In this document: piece by piece, positions 1 to 8,563 of the stretch
Layout of the letters: every line of letters starts with the position of its first letter
Position numbering within the stretch: the stretch's first letter is position 1
DNA from: Variovorax sp. V93
GTDB lineage: Bacteria; Pseudomonadota; Gammaproteobacteria; Burkholderiales; Burkholderiaceae_C
Assembly: GCF_041154485.1 (NCBI RefSeq)
Contig: NZ_AP028669.1
Coordinates: forward strand, 1,860,001 to 1,924,000
Length of the DNA stretch: 64,000 nucleotides
Direction: 5' to 3'
Notes under the pieces: model-generated
Told to the model about the DNA's origin: nothing
Database searches by the model: none
The model's input: the letters and a program-made list of their open reading frames with translations, nothing else
Position numbers and translations under genes: made by a program

Positions 1-165
1 GAGCTGGCGTATCGCGCGATCGTCCGGCGCGTGGCTGGACGGCGGAATGAAAGCGGTCACCAGCTCGGCCGCACGCAGTACGCGCAGCCTGTCGATGTCG
101 GCTGGCGTGTGGACGACGTATGGCAATTTCTGCTCGGCGATGACCCGAAGAAACTCCATGGACAT
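1..165 (-). CDS. Hypothetical protein, C-terminus cut by window edge
   Basis: The visible 55 codons read MSMEFLRVIAEQKLP at the start and stay open to the window edge, so the C-terminus lies outside. The ATG at 165 follows an AAGGAGA ribosome binding site, which fixes the start. I recognise no domain. The short, non-hydrophobic N-terminus suggests a small cytoplasmic protein. The 161 bases between this gene and the next (166-326) show no convincing promoter or terminator. Confidence 0.6.
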   Translation of the reverse strand, partial: MSMEFLRVIAEQKLPYVVHTPADIDRLRVLRAAELVTAFIPPSSHAPDDRAIRQL

Positions 166-326
166 GAGCCGTCTCCTTGTCTGGGTGGTGGAGAGAACAT
201 TCTGCGGAAAAAATCACAGTTTTGCCTAATCCCTGTGAGGCACATGACTTTCCGATGTGTACCTAAGTGTTCTTTTGTCGCCGGTGCTGGAAACCAAGGT
301 GCCGAAGGTGTTTCGGCGGCGGGCGC

Positions 327-1451
327 TCACCTTGCCCGCTGGATTGGTGCCGGGGCCCGTTCGGGGGAAAGAATCTGCCAGAGGCCGGGGGCCACGCCTT
401 CGAAGGCAGCCGCGTAGCGCTCGGCGCGGCTGTCCTCGCCGGTCACGTCGCGTATGGCGATGCTGTCGATGCGGCCGGGATGGGTGCGAACGACCTGCCC
501 GTAGATCTCGGGATCGCTCTCGCCCGAATCGCCCACCAGCATGAACCGGCGCTGCGGAAAGTCGGCCAGCAGGCGCTCGATCACGCCGAGCTTGTGCGTG
601 CGCGAATCCTGCTCGCCGGGAATGAGCGTGCGCCAGGTCGTGCTTTCGCGCAGGTGCATGCTGCCCATGGGAAAGTCCGCATCGCGAAGAAAATCGGCGA
701 GCGCAGGGTACAGCTGCATCGGGCTGGCCGAGAGATAGTGGAAGCGCGTGTCCGGTGCCTTGGCCAGCGTGCGGTAGTACGCCGCCATGCCCGGTGCCGC
801 TTCGAAGCGCCGTGCAAACGTGTTCAGCAGCATCTCGCGCCGGTCGCGCACCTGGGTGCGCTTGATGGTGTCGTCGATGTCCGAAATGATCGACAGGCCT
901 TGCGCGGGAACGATCAATGCTTCGCCCCTGAAGCGGTGCAGCAGTTCGCCGGGCCCGGTCACGGCATGGAACTTCAGCCACTCGCTCGAAGGCGGCATGC
1001 GGGGCGGGTCGATGACGATGCGCATGTTCATGCGGCCGTCGGCGCCCGAAGGCGGCGTGGGCACGCGCGCGGCACTGCCTTCGAAGTCGAGCTCGAACAC
1101 CTTGCCTTCTTCCGATTCGGCGTGGAACAGCGCGGTGCGCTGGTTGAAGCGCAGCCGTGCCGCCGGCGAGAGCTTCTTGAGGTTCAGGCCCAGGTAGCGC
1201 GCGAACGCGGCATTCAGGCCCCAGCGGCGCTCGGGTTCGTAGACCCAGGCATGGATGTCGACCTCGAGCCGGCCATCGCCGGTGGGGCGCGCGGTGCCGG
1301 GGATGAAGAGCGCTTCTTCGTCGGGATCGAGCCGCTCGGCCGCGCGCAGCGCCTGCATGGGCGCCAGGCCGCAAAGCAATGCGGCGCCGACCACCAGGGA
1401 GCGGCGCCGCAGCGGCGCAGGTGCGATGGCGCGCGGCTCGCCTGCGTTCAT
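327..1451 (-). CDS. App1-like phosphatidate phosphatase family protein (DUF2183)
   Basis: The 374-residue protein has a phosphatase motif DIDDTIK at residues 191-197 and a second acidic motif GDSGESDPE at 307-315. This pattern is typical of the App1/DUF2183 family (HAD-type, Asp-dependent). Yeast App1 dephosphorylates phosphatidate; the bacterial substrate is not established. The N-terminus has RRRSLVVGAALL followed by hydrophobic residues, resembling a twin-arginine signal, so export to the periplasm is plausible. The ATG overlaps the folA stop by four bases (ATGA), implying translational coupling with folA and thyA, although I see no functional link to folate metabolism. Confidence 0.85.
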   Translation of the reverse strand: MNAGEPRAIAPAPLRRRSLVVGAALLCGLAPMQALRAAERLDPDEEALFIPGTARPTGDGRLEVDIHAWVYEPERRWGLNAAFARYLGLNLKKLSPAARLRFNQRTALFHAESEEGKVFELDFEGSAARVPTPPSGADGRMNMRIVIDPPRMPPSSEWLKFHAVTGPGELLHRFRGEALIVPAQGLSIISDIDDTIKRTQVRDRREMLLNTFARRFEAAPGMAAYYRTLAKAPDTRFHYLSASPMQLYPALADFLRDADFPMGSMHLRESTTWRTLIPGEQDSRTHKLGVIERLLADFPQRRFMLVGDSGESDPEIYGQVVRTHPGRIDSIAIRDVTGEDSRAERYAAAFEGVAPGLWQILSPERAPAPIQRAR

Positions 1452-1981
1452 GCCTTCGGCGCGGCGATGCGTTCGTAGGTCACGAAGCTGTAGTGCAGGC
1501 CTTCCTTGGCCGAGACGTGCGATTCGCGCCTGGTTTCGCGCCATTCGGAAGGAGCCAGTTCCGGCGCATGCGCATCGCCTTCGTAGTCGCGCGCGATCTC
1601 GGTGACGACGGCCTGCTGCGCCAGCGGCTGCGCCTCGGCATAGATCTGCGCGCCGCCGATGATCCAGACATCGGGCACTTGCGAATCCTCGCACAGCGAG
1701 AGCGCCTCCTGCAGGCTGCCCGCGCGCTGCGCGCCTTCGGCCTTCCAATCGTCCTGCCGCGTCACGACGATGTTCCAGCGGCCGGGCAGCGGCCGGAAAC
1801 GCGGCGGCAGCGAATCCCAGGTCTTGCGGCCCATGACGACCGGCGCGCCGCCGGTCTGCTGCTTGAAGTGCGCCAGGTCTTCAGGCAGGTGCCAGGGCAT
1901 GAAGCCGTTGGCACCGATCACGCCGTTGGCGGCGCGCGCGAAGATCAGGTGGATGCGCGGTGTCGTCACAAGGCCGGACAT
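1448..1981 (-). CDS. folA: Dihydrofolate reductase
   Basis: This 177-residue protein reduces dihydrofolate to tetrahydrofolate with NADPH. Family hallmarks are visible: ANGVIGANGFMPWHLPEDL near residues 18-36 (substrate loop with the catalytic acidic residue and the conserved Trp), VVMGRKTWDSLP (cofactor-binding MGRxTW) and WIIGGAQIY (the conserved glycine pair). Length fits chromosomal DHFRs. It lies four bases downstream of thyA, the classic thyA-folA pairing in which DHFR recycles the dihydrofolate produced by thymidylate synthase. Its stop overlaps the App1-like start. Confidence 0.97.
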   Translation of the reverse strand: MSGLVTTPRIHLIFARAANGVIGANGFMPWHLPEDLAHFKQQTGGAPVVMGRKTWDSLPPRFRPLPGRWNIVVTRQDDWKAEGAQRAGSLQEALSLCEDSQVPDVWIIGGAQIYAEAQPLAQQAVVTEIARDYEGDAHAPELAPSEWRETRRESHVSAKEGLHYSFVTYERIAAPKA

Positions 1982-1985
1982 GGGC

Positions 1986-2825
1986 TCACACCGCCACCGG
2001 TGCCTTGATGGGATCGTGGTGCCGGTAGTCGAGCACTTCGAAGTCTTCGTACTGGTAGTCGAAGATCGAGGCCGGCTTGCGCTTGATGTGAAGCGTGGGA
2101 TACGGGTAGGGCGTGCGGCTCAGCTGCAGCGCCACCTGCTCGGCGTGGTTGCTGTAGATGTGGCAGTCGCCGCCGGTCCAGATGAAGTCGCCCACGTCGA
2201 GCTCGCACTGCTGCGCCACCATGTGGGTGAGCAGCGCGTAGCTCGCGATGTTGAAGGGCACGCCCAGGAAGATGTCGGCGCTGCGCTGGTAGAGCTGGCA
2301 GCTCAGCCTGCCGCGCTCGCCCGGCGCCTGCGGCGGCGCCACGTAGAACTGGAAGAAGGCATGGCAGGGCATGAGCGCCATCTTGGAGAGCTCGGCCACG
2401 TTCCATGCGCTCACGATGATGCGGCGCGAATCGGGGTTGGTCTTCAGGGTCTTGATGACTTCGGAGATCTGGTCGATGTGGCCGCCGTCCGGCGTGGGCC
2501 AGCTGCGCCACTGCACCCCGTACACCGGACCCAGGTCGCCGTCCTCGCGCGCCCACTCGTCCCAGATGGTGACGCCGCGCTTCTTGAGCCAGTTGTTGTT
2601 GCTGGAGCCGGTCAGGAACCACAGCAGTTCCTGGATGATGGACCGCAGGTGCACCTTCTTGGTGGTCACCAGCGGAAAGCCTTCGTTCAGGTCGAAGCGC
2701 ATCTGGTGGCCGAACACGCTCTTGGTGCCGGTGCCGGTGCGGTCGCTCTTGTAGACGCCATGGGTGTCGACATGGCGCATGAAGTCTTCGTACTGGGAGC
2801 GGACGGGGCGGCTGGGCGAGGTCAT
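1986..2825 (-). CDS. thyA: Thymidylate synthase
   Basis: This 279-residue enzyme methylates dUMP to dTMP using methylenetetrahydrofolate. The nucleophile is Cys154 in the motif [12 protein letters not shown], and [13 protein letters not shown] near the N-terminus matches the phosphate-binding arginine loop. A short Pro/Gly-rich insert ([11 protein letters not shown]) follows the catalytic strand and makes it slightly longer than the 264-residue E. coli enzyme. The start at 2825 is chosen because the family homology begins just after it. It is divergent from the nitrile hydratase operon, with only 36 bases between the start codons. Confidence 0.97.
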   Translation of the reverse strand: MTSPSRPVRSQYEDFMRHVDTHGVYKSDRTGTGTKSVFGHQMRFDLNEGFPLVTTKKVHLRSIIQELLWFLTGSSNNNWLKKRGVTIWDEWAREDGDLGPVYGVQWRSWPTPDGGHIDQISEVIKTLKTNPDSRRIIVSAWNVAELSKMALMPCHAFFQFYVAPPQAPGERGRLSCQLYQRSADIFLGVPFNIASYALLTHMVAQQCELDVGDFIWTGGDCHIYSNHAEQVALQLSRTPYPYPTLHIKRKPASIFDYQYEDFEVLDYRHHDPIKAPVAV

Positions 2826-2861
2826 GTTGGGAATTTTACGGGGCGGCGCTAGCATTGGCCG

Positions 2862-3491
2862 ATGACCGGCCATGACCACGTCCACGGACACAGCGAACTC
2901 GGTGAGATGGACCTGCGCGTGCGGGCACTCGAAAGCGTGCTCACCCAGAAGGGCTACATCGATCCGGCCGCGCTCGACGTGCTGATCGATACCTACCAGA
3001 CCCGCATCGGCCCGCGCAACGGCGCGCGCGTGGTGGCCAGGGCCTGGGTCGACCGGGAGTTCCACGACTGGCTGCTGCAGGATGCCACGACGGCCATCGC
3101 CTCGCTGGGCTACACAGGCCGGCAGGGCGAGCACATGGTGGCGGTGGAAAACACCGCCGAGCAGCACCACATGGTGGTGTGCACGCTGTGCAGCTGCTAT
3201 CCCTGGCCGGTGCTCGGCCTGCCGCCCACCTGGTACAAGAGCGCGCCGTACCGCTCGCGGGCCGTGAAGGATCCGCGCGGCGTGCTGGCCGATTTCGGCA
3301 CGGTGCTGCCCGAGTCGACGCGCATCCGCGTCTGGGATTCGACCGCCGAGGTGCGCTACCTCGTCATACCGCAGCGCCCGGAAGGCACCGAAGGCCTGAG
3401 CGAAGAAGCGCTTGCCGCGCTGGTCACGCGCGATTCGATGATCGGCACGCGGCGGGTGGAAGCACCCGCAACGCCGGGGAGTGCCGCATGA
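2862..3491 (+). CDS. nthA: Nitrile hydratase alpha subunit, cobalt type
   Basis: Nitrile hydratase hydrates nitriles to amides; the alpha subunit carries the metal. The metal-binding claw VCTLCSCY is at residues 106-113 (Cys107, Cys110, Cys112). Thr after the first Cys and Tyr after the last are the pattern of cobalt enzymes; iron enzymes have Ser and Thr there. The 209-residue length is normal. The N-terminus is His-rich (HDHVHGH, residues 4-10), which may help metal acquisition (inference). The stop overlaps the beta start by four bases. No amidase or cobalt transporter gene lies within the window neighbourhood. Confidence 0.96.
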   Translation: MTGHDHVHGHSELGEMDLRVRALESVLTQKGYIDPAALDVLIDTYQTRIGPRNGARVVARAWVDREFHDWLLQDATTAIASLGYTGRQGEHMVAVENTAEQHHMVVCTLCSCYPWPVLGLPPTWYKSAPYRSRAVKDPRGVLADFGTVLPESTRIRVWDSTAEVRYLVIPQRPEGTEGLSEEALAALVTRDSMIGTRRVEAPATPGSAA

Positions 3492-4153
3492 GCTATCTCA
3501 CGCATGCCGACCTCGGCGGCCAGCCCGGTTTCGGCGCGGTCACGCCCGAGCCCGAAGGCGAGCTGTTCCATGCCGCGTGGGAGCCGCGCGCGCTGGCGCT
3601 CACGCTCGCCATGGGCGCGACCGGCTCCTGGAACATCGATGCGAGCCGCGCCGTGCGCGAGACGCTGCCGGACTACGCCAACCTGAGCTACTACCAGATA
3701 TGGCTCGGCGCGCTGGAGCAGCTGATGCTGCAGCGCGGCCAGGTCTTTGCGGACGAACTCGCATCGGGCGAAATGCGCCATCCCGCTGCACCGGTCGCCC
3801 GCGTGCTGCAGGCCGCCGACGTTCCGGCCGTGCTGGCCAAGGGCTCGCCCACCCGGCGCCCCGAAGCCGGCCCGGCGCGCTTCGCCGTCGGCCAGCGCGT
3901 ACGCATGCACCGCGGCAAGGCCGGCCACCACACGCGGCTGCCGGGCTACGTGCAGGGCAAGCGCGGCGTGATCGCGCATGTGCATGGCGCGCATGTGTTC
4001 GCCGATTCGAATGCGCAGGGCCGGGGCGAGCAGCCGCAGTGGCTCTACACCGTGGTCTTCGACGAGGCCGAGCTCTGGGGCGAGGACGCGCCGCGCCAGA
4101 ACCTCGCGGTGTCGGTCGATGCCTGGGAAAGCTACCTGGAGCCTGCCGCATGA
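3488..4153 (+). CDS. nthB: Nitrile hydratase beta subunit
   Basis: This 221-residue protein has the family layout: an N-terminal helical domain ([14 protein letters not shown], then [14 protein letters not shown]) and a C-terminal SH3-like barrel ([27 protein letters not shown], given here only as a landmark near residues 137-160). It forms the alpha-beta heterodimer that encloses the metal site. The ATG at 3488 overlaps the alpha stop (ATGA), and its own stop overlaps the next start, so the three genes are tightly coupled for stoichiometric expression. Confidence 0.95.
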   Translation: MSYLTHADLGGQPGFGAVTPEPEGELFHAAWEPRALALTLAMGATGSWNIDASRAVRETLPDYANLSYYQIWLGALEQLMLQRGQVFADELASGEMRHPAAPVARVLQAADVPAVLAKGSPTRRPEAGPARFAVGQRVRMHRGKAGHHTRLPGYVQGKRGVIAHVHGAHVFADSNAQGRGEQPQWLYTVVFDEAELWGEDAPRQNLAVSVDAWESYLEPAA

Positions 4154-4527
4154 ACAGCGGCGGCATGCCACCGCTCGCGCTGGCGCCCGGCATGCCGCGC
4201 GATGCCGACGGGCCGGTGTTCAAGGAGCCCTGGGAAGCGCAGGCTTTTGCGATGACGCTGGCGCTGCATGAGCGCGGCCTCTTCACCTGGGTTGAATGGG
4301 CCGAGGCGCTCGCCGCGCAGATCGCCGCCGCGCAGGCCGCGGGCGACCCCGACACCGGCAACACTTATTACCGCCACTGGCTCGCCGCGCTCGAAAGCCT
4401 GGTCGCGCGCAAGGGTGCCAGCTCCGACGATGAGCTCGCGCGCTACCGCCACGCCTGGGACCACGCCGCGGACCGCACGCCGCACGGGCAGCCGATTGAG
4501 CTGCGCGGCGAGGATTTTCCGGGTTGA
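4150..4527 (+). CDS. Nitrile hydratase accessory/activator protein
   Basis: The 125-residue product resembles the N-terminal domain of the beta subunit: PVFKEPWEAQAFAMTLALHE, a WAEALAAQI helix and YYRHWLAALESLV. Small proteins of this kind (P14K/activator class) act as metallochaperones that deliver cobalt to the alpha subunit, by exchanging the alpha subunit between activator and beta complexes in characterised systems. The position directly after beta with an ATGA overlap fits. Cobalt specificity is inferred from the alpha-subunit motif. Confidence 0.9.
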   Translation: MNSGGMPPLALAPGMPRDADGPVFKEPWEAQAFAMTLALHERGLFTWVEWAEALAAQIAAAQAAGDPDTGNTYYRHWLAALESLVARKGASSDDELARYRHAWDHAADRTPHGQPIELRGEDFPG

Positions 4528-4551
4528 GTTCTTGTCTTGCTCGAGGGCCGC

Positions 4552-4589
4552 GTGCCCCCACCCCGGCCCTCCCCCGGGAGGGGAGGGAG
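4552..4589. repeat. Dispersed C/G-rich intergenic repeat, copy 1
   Basis: Between the convergent nitrile hydratase operon and the flavoprotein gene lies a run of GTGCCCCCA, then CC-rich sequence, then a near-palindrome CCCTCCCCCGGGAGGGGAGG. The same pattern recurs as an inverted pair at 58601-58703. The palindrome could act as a bidirectional transcription barrier, but there is no T-tract. Confidence 0.65.
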
Positions 4590-4601
4590 AAATACATATG
4601 C

Positions 4602-6035
4602 CTAGAGGCGAATCACGCGGCCGGGGTTCAGGATGTTCTTCGGATCGAGCCCGCGCTTGATCGCACGCATCATCTCCAGCGCCACCGGCGACTTGTGCTT
4701 CTCGAGCTTGTCGACCTTGAGCGAGCCCACGCCATGCTCGGCCGAGAACGAGCCGCCGAACTTCTCGACCGCGTCGTACACCAGCGTGTTGATGCGCTCT
4801 TCCTCGTTCTTCAGGAAAGCCTTGGTGTCGATGTTCTCGGGCGCCTGCACGTTGTAGTGCAGGTTGCCGTCGCCCAGGTGGCCGAAGTTCACCAGCCGCA
4901 CGCCGGCGATCTCGCGCGCCAGCAGCGCATCGGTTTCCGCCACGAAGGCCGGAATGCGCGACACGGGAATCGAGATGTCGTGCTTGATGTTCAGGCCTTC
5001 CTCGGCCTGTGCGAGCGGAATGCTCTCGCGGATGTGCCAGAGCTGGTGCGCCTGCGCGAGATTCTCGGCCACCACCGCATCGGTCACGCAGCCGTCCTCG
5101 AAAGCCGTTTCGAGCAGTGCCTCGAAGCGCGAACGCGCGTGGTCTTCGGATTCGCTGTCGGAGTTCTCGAGCAGCACGCAGTACGGCACGGCCTCATCGC
5201 CGATGAACGGCACGCGCAACTGCGGCATGTGCTTGTCGACCAGGCTCAATGCAAACCGGCCCATCACCTCGAAGCCCGTGAGGCCCGAGCCCAGCTGCCT
5301 GTGCGCCAGGCCCAGCAGCGTGACCGCGTGGTCGAGCGAGGGCACCGCGGCCCAGGCCGTGAGCTGCGCGGCGGGCAGCGGGTAGAGCTTCATCGTCGCC
5401 GCGGTGATGATGCCCAGCGTGCCTTCGCTGCCGATCATCAGGTCGCGCAGGTCGTAGCCGGTGTTGTCCTTGCGCAGCCCGCTGGTGCCTTCCCAGATCT
5501 CGCCCTGCGGCGTGACCACTTCGAGGCCCAGGCACAGCTCGCGCGTGTTGCCGTAGCGCACCACCTGCGTGCCGCCGGCATTGGTCGCAAGGTTGCCGCC
5601 GATGGTGCAGCTGCCCTCGGCCGCAAGGCTCAGCGGGAACAGGAAGCCCTGCTTCTCGGCCGCCTCCTGCAGCGTCTGCAGGATGCAGCCGGCCTCCACC
5701 GTCATCGTGAGGTTGGCGGCGTCGATGGTGCGGATGGCGTTCAGCCGCTGCAGGCTCAGCACCACCTGCGTGCCGCTGTCGTCGGGAATGGAGCCCACGG
5801 CCAGGCCGGTGTTGCCGCCCTGCGGCACGATGGCCGTGCCGGCGGCGGCGCAGGCCTTGACCACCTCGGCCACCTGCTGCGCATTGGCCGGCCGCACCAC
5901 GGCCAGCGACTTGCCGCGCGCGCGCTTGCGCCAGTCCTGTTCGTAGGCGCTAAGGTCGCCCTCGTTCAGCACGTGCTGCGCACCGACGATGGCACGCAGC
6001 TGATCGATCAGGGGAACGGAAGAGGAAGTCGTCAT
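4602..6035 (-). CDS. FAD-binding D-2-hydroxyacid dehydrogenase (D-lactate/glycolate oxidase family)
   Basis: The 477-residue protein belongs to the FAD_binding_4 / FAD-oxidase C family (GlcD, D-lactate and D-2-hydroxyglutarate dehydrogenases). The FAD-binding PP-loop is VPQGGNTGLAVGS around residue 75-88, followed by SCTIGGNLATNAGG and GSEGTLGIIT. The C-terminal domain has the metal-ligand motif GHLGDGNLHYN and SAEHGVG. It oxidises a D-2-hydroxyacid to a 2-oxoacid; the exact substrate cannot be read from sequence. The start at 6035 overlaps the upstream DUF2069 stop by four bases. Confidence 0.9.
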   Translation of the reverse strand: MTTSSSVPLIDQLRAIVGAQHVLNEGDLSAYEQDWRKRARGKSLAVVRPANAQQVAEVVKACAAAGTAIVPQGGNTGLAVGSIPDDSGTQVVLSLQRLNAIRTIDAANLTMTVEAGCILQTLQEAAEKQGFLFPLSLAAEGSCTIGGNLATNAGGTQVVRYGNTRELCLGLEVVTPQGEIWEGTSGLRKDNTGYDLRDLMIGSEGTLGIITAATMKLYPLPAAQLTAWAAVPSLDHAVTLLGLAHRQLGSGLTGFEVMGRFALSLVDKHMPQLRVPFIGDEAVPYCVLLENSDSESEDHARSRFEALLETAFEDGCVTDAVVAENLAQAHQLWHIRESIPLAQAEEGLNIKHDISIPVSRIPAFVAETDALLAREIAGVRLVNFGHLGDGNLHYNVQAPENIDTKAFLKNEEERINTLVYDAVEKFGGSFSAEHGVGSLKVDKLEKHKSPVALEMMRAIKRGLDPKNILNPGRVIRL

Positions 6036-6439
6036 GGGTTGGAAGTCTCCAGTTGGCGGGCCGCCTTGGCGTTGCGCAGGCGCAGCCTGACGTGCAATGC
6101 GCAGGCGGTGAAGAGCGCGAGGCACAGCAGCACCTCGATGAGCGCGAGCACCTGGCCCACGCCGTTGGTGTCGCTCCAGGCGCGCACCACGCCCTCGGTG
6201 AAATAGAGCCAGATCATCAGGCTGACCCAGCGGTAGGTGTACATGCGGTTCTTGTAGAGCCCCGCGAGCGGAATGACCAGCGGCAGCACCTTGAGCGCCA
6301 GCAGCGAGCCGCCGGGCCGCAGCGGCGCGAGCCACAGCTCCCAGGCCAGGCCCAGCACGATCAGGCCGGCGAGGCTGCCCACGGCGAGCCAGCGGGTGGC
6401 GCTGACGGAAGAAGAGGTTTGCGGCGTGATGGTTGTCAT
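6032..6439 (-). CDS. DUF2069 small membrane protein
   Basis: This 135-residue protein has about four hydrophobic segments (WLAVGSLAGLIVLGLAWELW, LLALKVLPLVIPLAGLY, WVSLMIWLYFTEGVVRAW, VLALIEVLLCLALFTACAL), matching the DUF2069 family of proteobacterial inner-membrane proteins of unknown role. I placed the start at 6439 (MTTITPQ), since the longer 161-residue reading begins with a basic stretch unlike the family. It is coupled to the flavoprotein gene by ATGA. The family often sits near wrbA and yihY genes; a yihY gene is divergent 64 bases away and wrbA is absent here. Confidence 0.85.
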   Translation of the reverse strand: MTTITPQTSSSVSATRWLAVGSLAGLIVLGLAWELWLAPLRPGGSLLALKVLPLVIPLAGLYKNRMYTYRWVSLMIWLYFTEGVVRAWSDTNGVGQVLALIEVLLCLALFTACALHVRLRLRNAKAARQLETSNP

Positions 6440-6503
6440 GGGCGGAACACCGCGGAACCTGCGGCACGAAGTGCGCAAAGACGGGGGGAGGGATCGGGTT
6501 CTT

Positions 6504-7715
6504 ATGATACCGGCCATGAATCGTCGTCAGCTCTGGAGGGATCTTTCGCGCTTTCCGTGGGGCAACACCGCGGCGGTGCTGGGCGAGCGTTTCCGCGAAG
6601 ACCGGCTCGGCCTCACGGCCAGCAGCCTCACCTTCACCACCACCATCGCGATGGTGCCGTTCTTCACCGTGGCGCTGGCGCTCTTCACCGTGTTCCCGAT
6701 GTTCGCCAAGCTGCAGGGGCGGCTGCAGCGCTGGCTCATCGAGAGCCTGATTCCCGACAACATCGCGCGCCAGGTGCTGGGCTACCTGAACCAGTTCTCC
6801 AGCAAGGCCGGCGGGCTCGGCATCGCGGGCCTGGTGGTGCTGCTGATCACCGCCATTGCGCTGATCCTCACCATCGACAAGACGCTCAACAACATCTGGC
6901 GCGTGCGCTCGCCCCGGCCCTTTGCGCAGCGCGTGCTGATCTACTGGGCCGCCATCACGCTCGGGCCGCTGATCCTGGCGGTGAGCCTCTCGACCACCTC
7001 GTACGTGTTCGCGGCATCGCGCGACGTGGTGGGCGGAAGCATCCTCAAGCTGTTCTTCGATACCTTCGAATTCGTGCTGCTCGCCGCGGGCATGGCCTCG
7101 CTCTACCACTACGTGCCCAACACCAACGTGCGCTGGTCGCATGCCTGGGCCGGCGGCATCTTCGTGGCGGCCGCCATCGAGATCGCCAAGCGCGTACTGG
7201 GCTACTACCTGAGCCTGGTGCCGACCTATTCGGTGCTCTACGGCGCCTTTGCCACCGTGCCGATCCTGCTGGTGTGGATCTACGTGGCCTGGGTCATCGT
7301 GCTGCTGGGCGCGGTCATCGCGGCCTACCTGCCGAGTCTGTTGACCGGCGTTGCGCGCCGGGGCGGGCGGGCCGGATGGCCGCTGCAGCTGGCCATGGAG
7401 GTGCTGCAGCACCTGGCGCGGGCGCGCGCCACGCCGGCCAAGGGCATGGGTGCCACCGAACTCGTCACGCGCATGCGGGTCGATGCGCTGCAGGTGGTGC
7501 CGGTGCTCGAAACGCTGGTGGCGCTGGACTGGATCGCGCCGCTCGCCGAGGAAACCGCCCATGAAGACCCGCGCTACGTGCTGCTGGCCGATCCGTCCAC
7601 GCCGATCGAGCCGCTGCTCAGGGAGTTGCTGATGCCGCGCGCCGAACCGCTCGAAGACCTCTGGCGCAAAGGCCCGCTGCACTCGCTGCGCCTGGGCGAC
7701 GTGCTCCTGATTTGA
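6504..7715 (+). CDS. YihY/UPF0761 family inner membrane protein
   Basis: The 403-residue protein matches the YihY family (once called ribonuclease BN, a function later assigned to another protein). It opens with NRRQLWRDLSRFPW, and LTASSLTFTTTIAMVPFFTVALALFTVFP starts the hydrophobic core. About six membrane helices follow to roughly residue 280, ending in a cytoplasmic winged-helix-like tail. The start is uncertain: ATG 6504 has a GGGAGGG purine tract about 12 bases upstream, while ATG 6516 gives the N-terminus MNRRQLW. Molecular function is unknown. Confidence 0.9.
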   Translation: MIPAMNRRQLWRDLSRFPWGNTAAVLGERFREDRLGLTASSLTFTTTIAMVPFFTVALALFTVFPMFAKLQGRLQRWLIESLIPDNIARQVLGYLNQFSSKAGGLGIAGLVVLLITAIALILTIDKTLNNIWRVRSPRPFAQRVLIYWAAITLGPLILAVSLSTTSYVFAASRDVVGGSILKLFFDTFEFVLLAAGMASLYHYVPNTNVRWSHAWAGGIFVAAAIEIAKRVLGYYLSLVPTYSVLYGAFATVPILLVWIYVAWVIVLLGAVIAAYLPSLLTGVARRGGRAGWPLQLAMEVLQHLARARATPAKGMGATELVTRMRVDALQVVPVLETLVALDWIAPLAEETAHEDPRYVLLADPSTPIEPLLRELLMPRAEPLEDLWRKGPLHSLRLGDVLLI

Positions 7716-7725
7716 TAGTGGCCCC

Positions 7726-8064
7726 TCAGATCTTGACCTTGCCCAGCCAGATGTCGCGGTACATCGCCCAGTCGCCCATGAAGCTGTAGAGCGGGCGCTT
7801 GAACGAGGCGGGCTTGTTCTTCTCGAAGCCGAAATGCCCGACCCAGGCAAAGCCGTAGCCCGCAACCAGCCCGGCCAGCAGCCAGAGCGGGTTGAGCGTG
7901 ACGACCAGCGCCACCAGGCACAGCAGCGAGATCGTCGAGCCCGCGAAGTGCAGGCGCCGACAGGTGCGGTTGGCGTGCTCGCTCAGGTAGAAGGGGTAGA
8001 ACTCCGCGAAACTCTTGAAACGTCGCGGATCGACAGCAGATTCCGGGGCAGTCGTGGTGTTCAT
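7726..8064 (-). CDS. Mpo1-like protein (DUF962), possible 2-hydroxy fatty acid dioxygenase homologue
   Basis: The 112-residue protein has the DUF962/Mpo1 signature: FAEFYPFYLSEHANRTCRRLHFAG (landmark residues 19-42), two hydrophobic helices, then GHFGFEKNKPASFKRPLYSFMGD. The yeast relative Mpo1 is an iron(II) dioxygenase in phytosphingosine degradation, with conserved His residues that are present here. Whether the bacterial protein has that activity is unknown. The start at 8064 has an AGGAGA site. It converges with the yihY gene across 10 bases. Confidence 0.85.
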   Translation of the reverse strand: MNTTTAPESAVDPRRFKSFAEFYPFYLSEHANRTCRRLHFAGSTISLLCLVALVVTLNPLWLLAGLVAGYGFAWVGHFGFEKNKPASFKRPLYSFMGDWAMYRDIWLGKVKI

Positions 8065-8165
8065 CGTGCGGGTCTCCTGAACGCCGGAGGCGCTTTGTCC
8101 ATAATAGCCACGACCTCCCGGCCGCACCACTGCGGCTTCGTATTCACACCTTCGCCGCATCAGCC

Positions 8166-8549
8166 TTGAGCGCTCTTCCTGCCGCCCCCGTTTCCGCCGA
8201 GCCCGCCAGCGATGCGCCGTGGGTCGTGTGCCTGTGCGCCGAATGGTGCGGCACCTGCCGCGACTACCGGCCGCTGCTCGAGCAGGTGGCGCGGGCGCAT
8301 CCGCAGTTCCGCTTCGCCTGGGTCGACATCGAGGACCACGCCGAGATTGCCGATGCCTTCGACGTCGAGACCTTTCCGACGCTGCTGATCGCCGGTGCCG
8401 ACGGCACCCGCTTCCTGGGCCCGCTGCTGCCGCATGCGGAGACGCTCTCGCGCATGCTCGGCGCGCTGCAGGCGCCGCAGCCTTCCAGCCTCGACGTCGA
8501 CCTGTTGCTCGCGGTGCTCGAGAAGCGTCCCGCCGAATTCGCGGTCTGA
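8166..8549 (+). CDS. Thioredoxin family protein
   Basis: The 127-residue protein shows a thioredoxin fold with the active site CAEWCGTCRDYRPLLE (CGTC, the redox dithiol), VDIEDHAEIADAFDVETFPTLLI (cis-proline in FPT) and a C-terminal helix. There is no signal peptide, so it should act in the cytoplasm. No ATG or GTG is in frame upstream; TTG at 8166 is the most likely start and no clear ribosome binding site precedes it. It is 14 bases upstream of the next gene. Confidence 0.85.
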   Translation: MSALPAAPVSAEPASDAPWVVCLCAEWCGTCRDYRPLLEQVARAHPQFRFAWVDIEDHAEIADAFDVETFPTLLIAGADGTRFLGPLLPHAETLSRMLGALQAPQPSSLDVDLLLAVLEKRPAEFAV

Positions 8550-8563
8550 CCGCGTCCCATCCC

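Noticed and set aside
226..1478. Long open frames antisense to the App1-like gene
   Set aside because: The sense frame carries clear catalytic motifs; the others are Arg/Ala-rich shadows typical of GC-rich DNA.
6503..6508. TATGAT before the yihY-type gene as a -10 element
   Set aside because: No acceptable -35 lies 16-18 bases upstream and the sequence overlaps one of the possible start codons.
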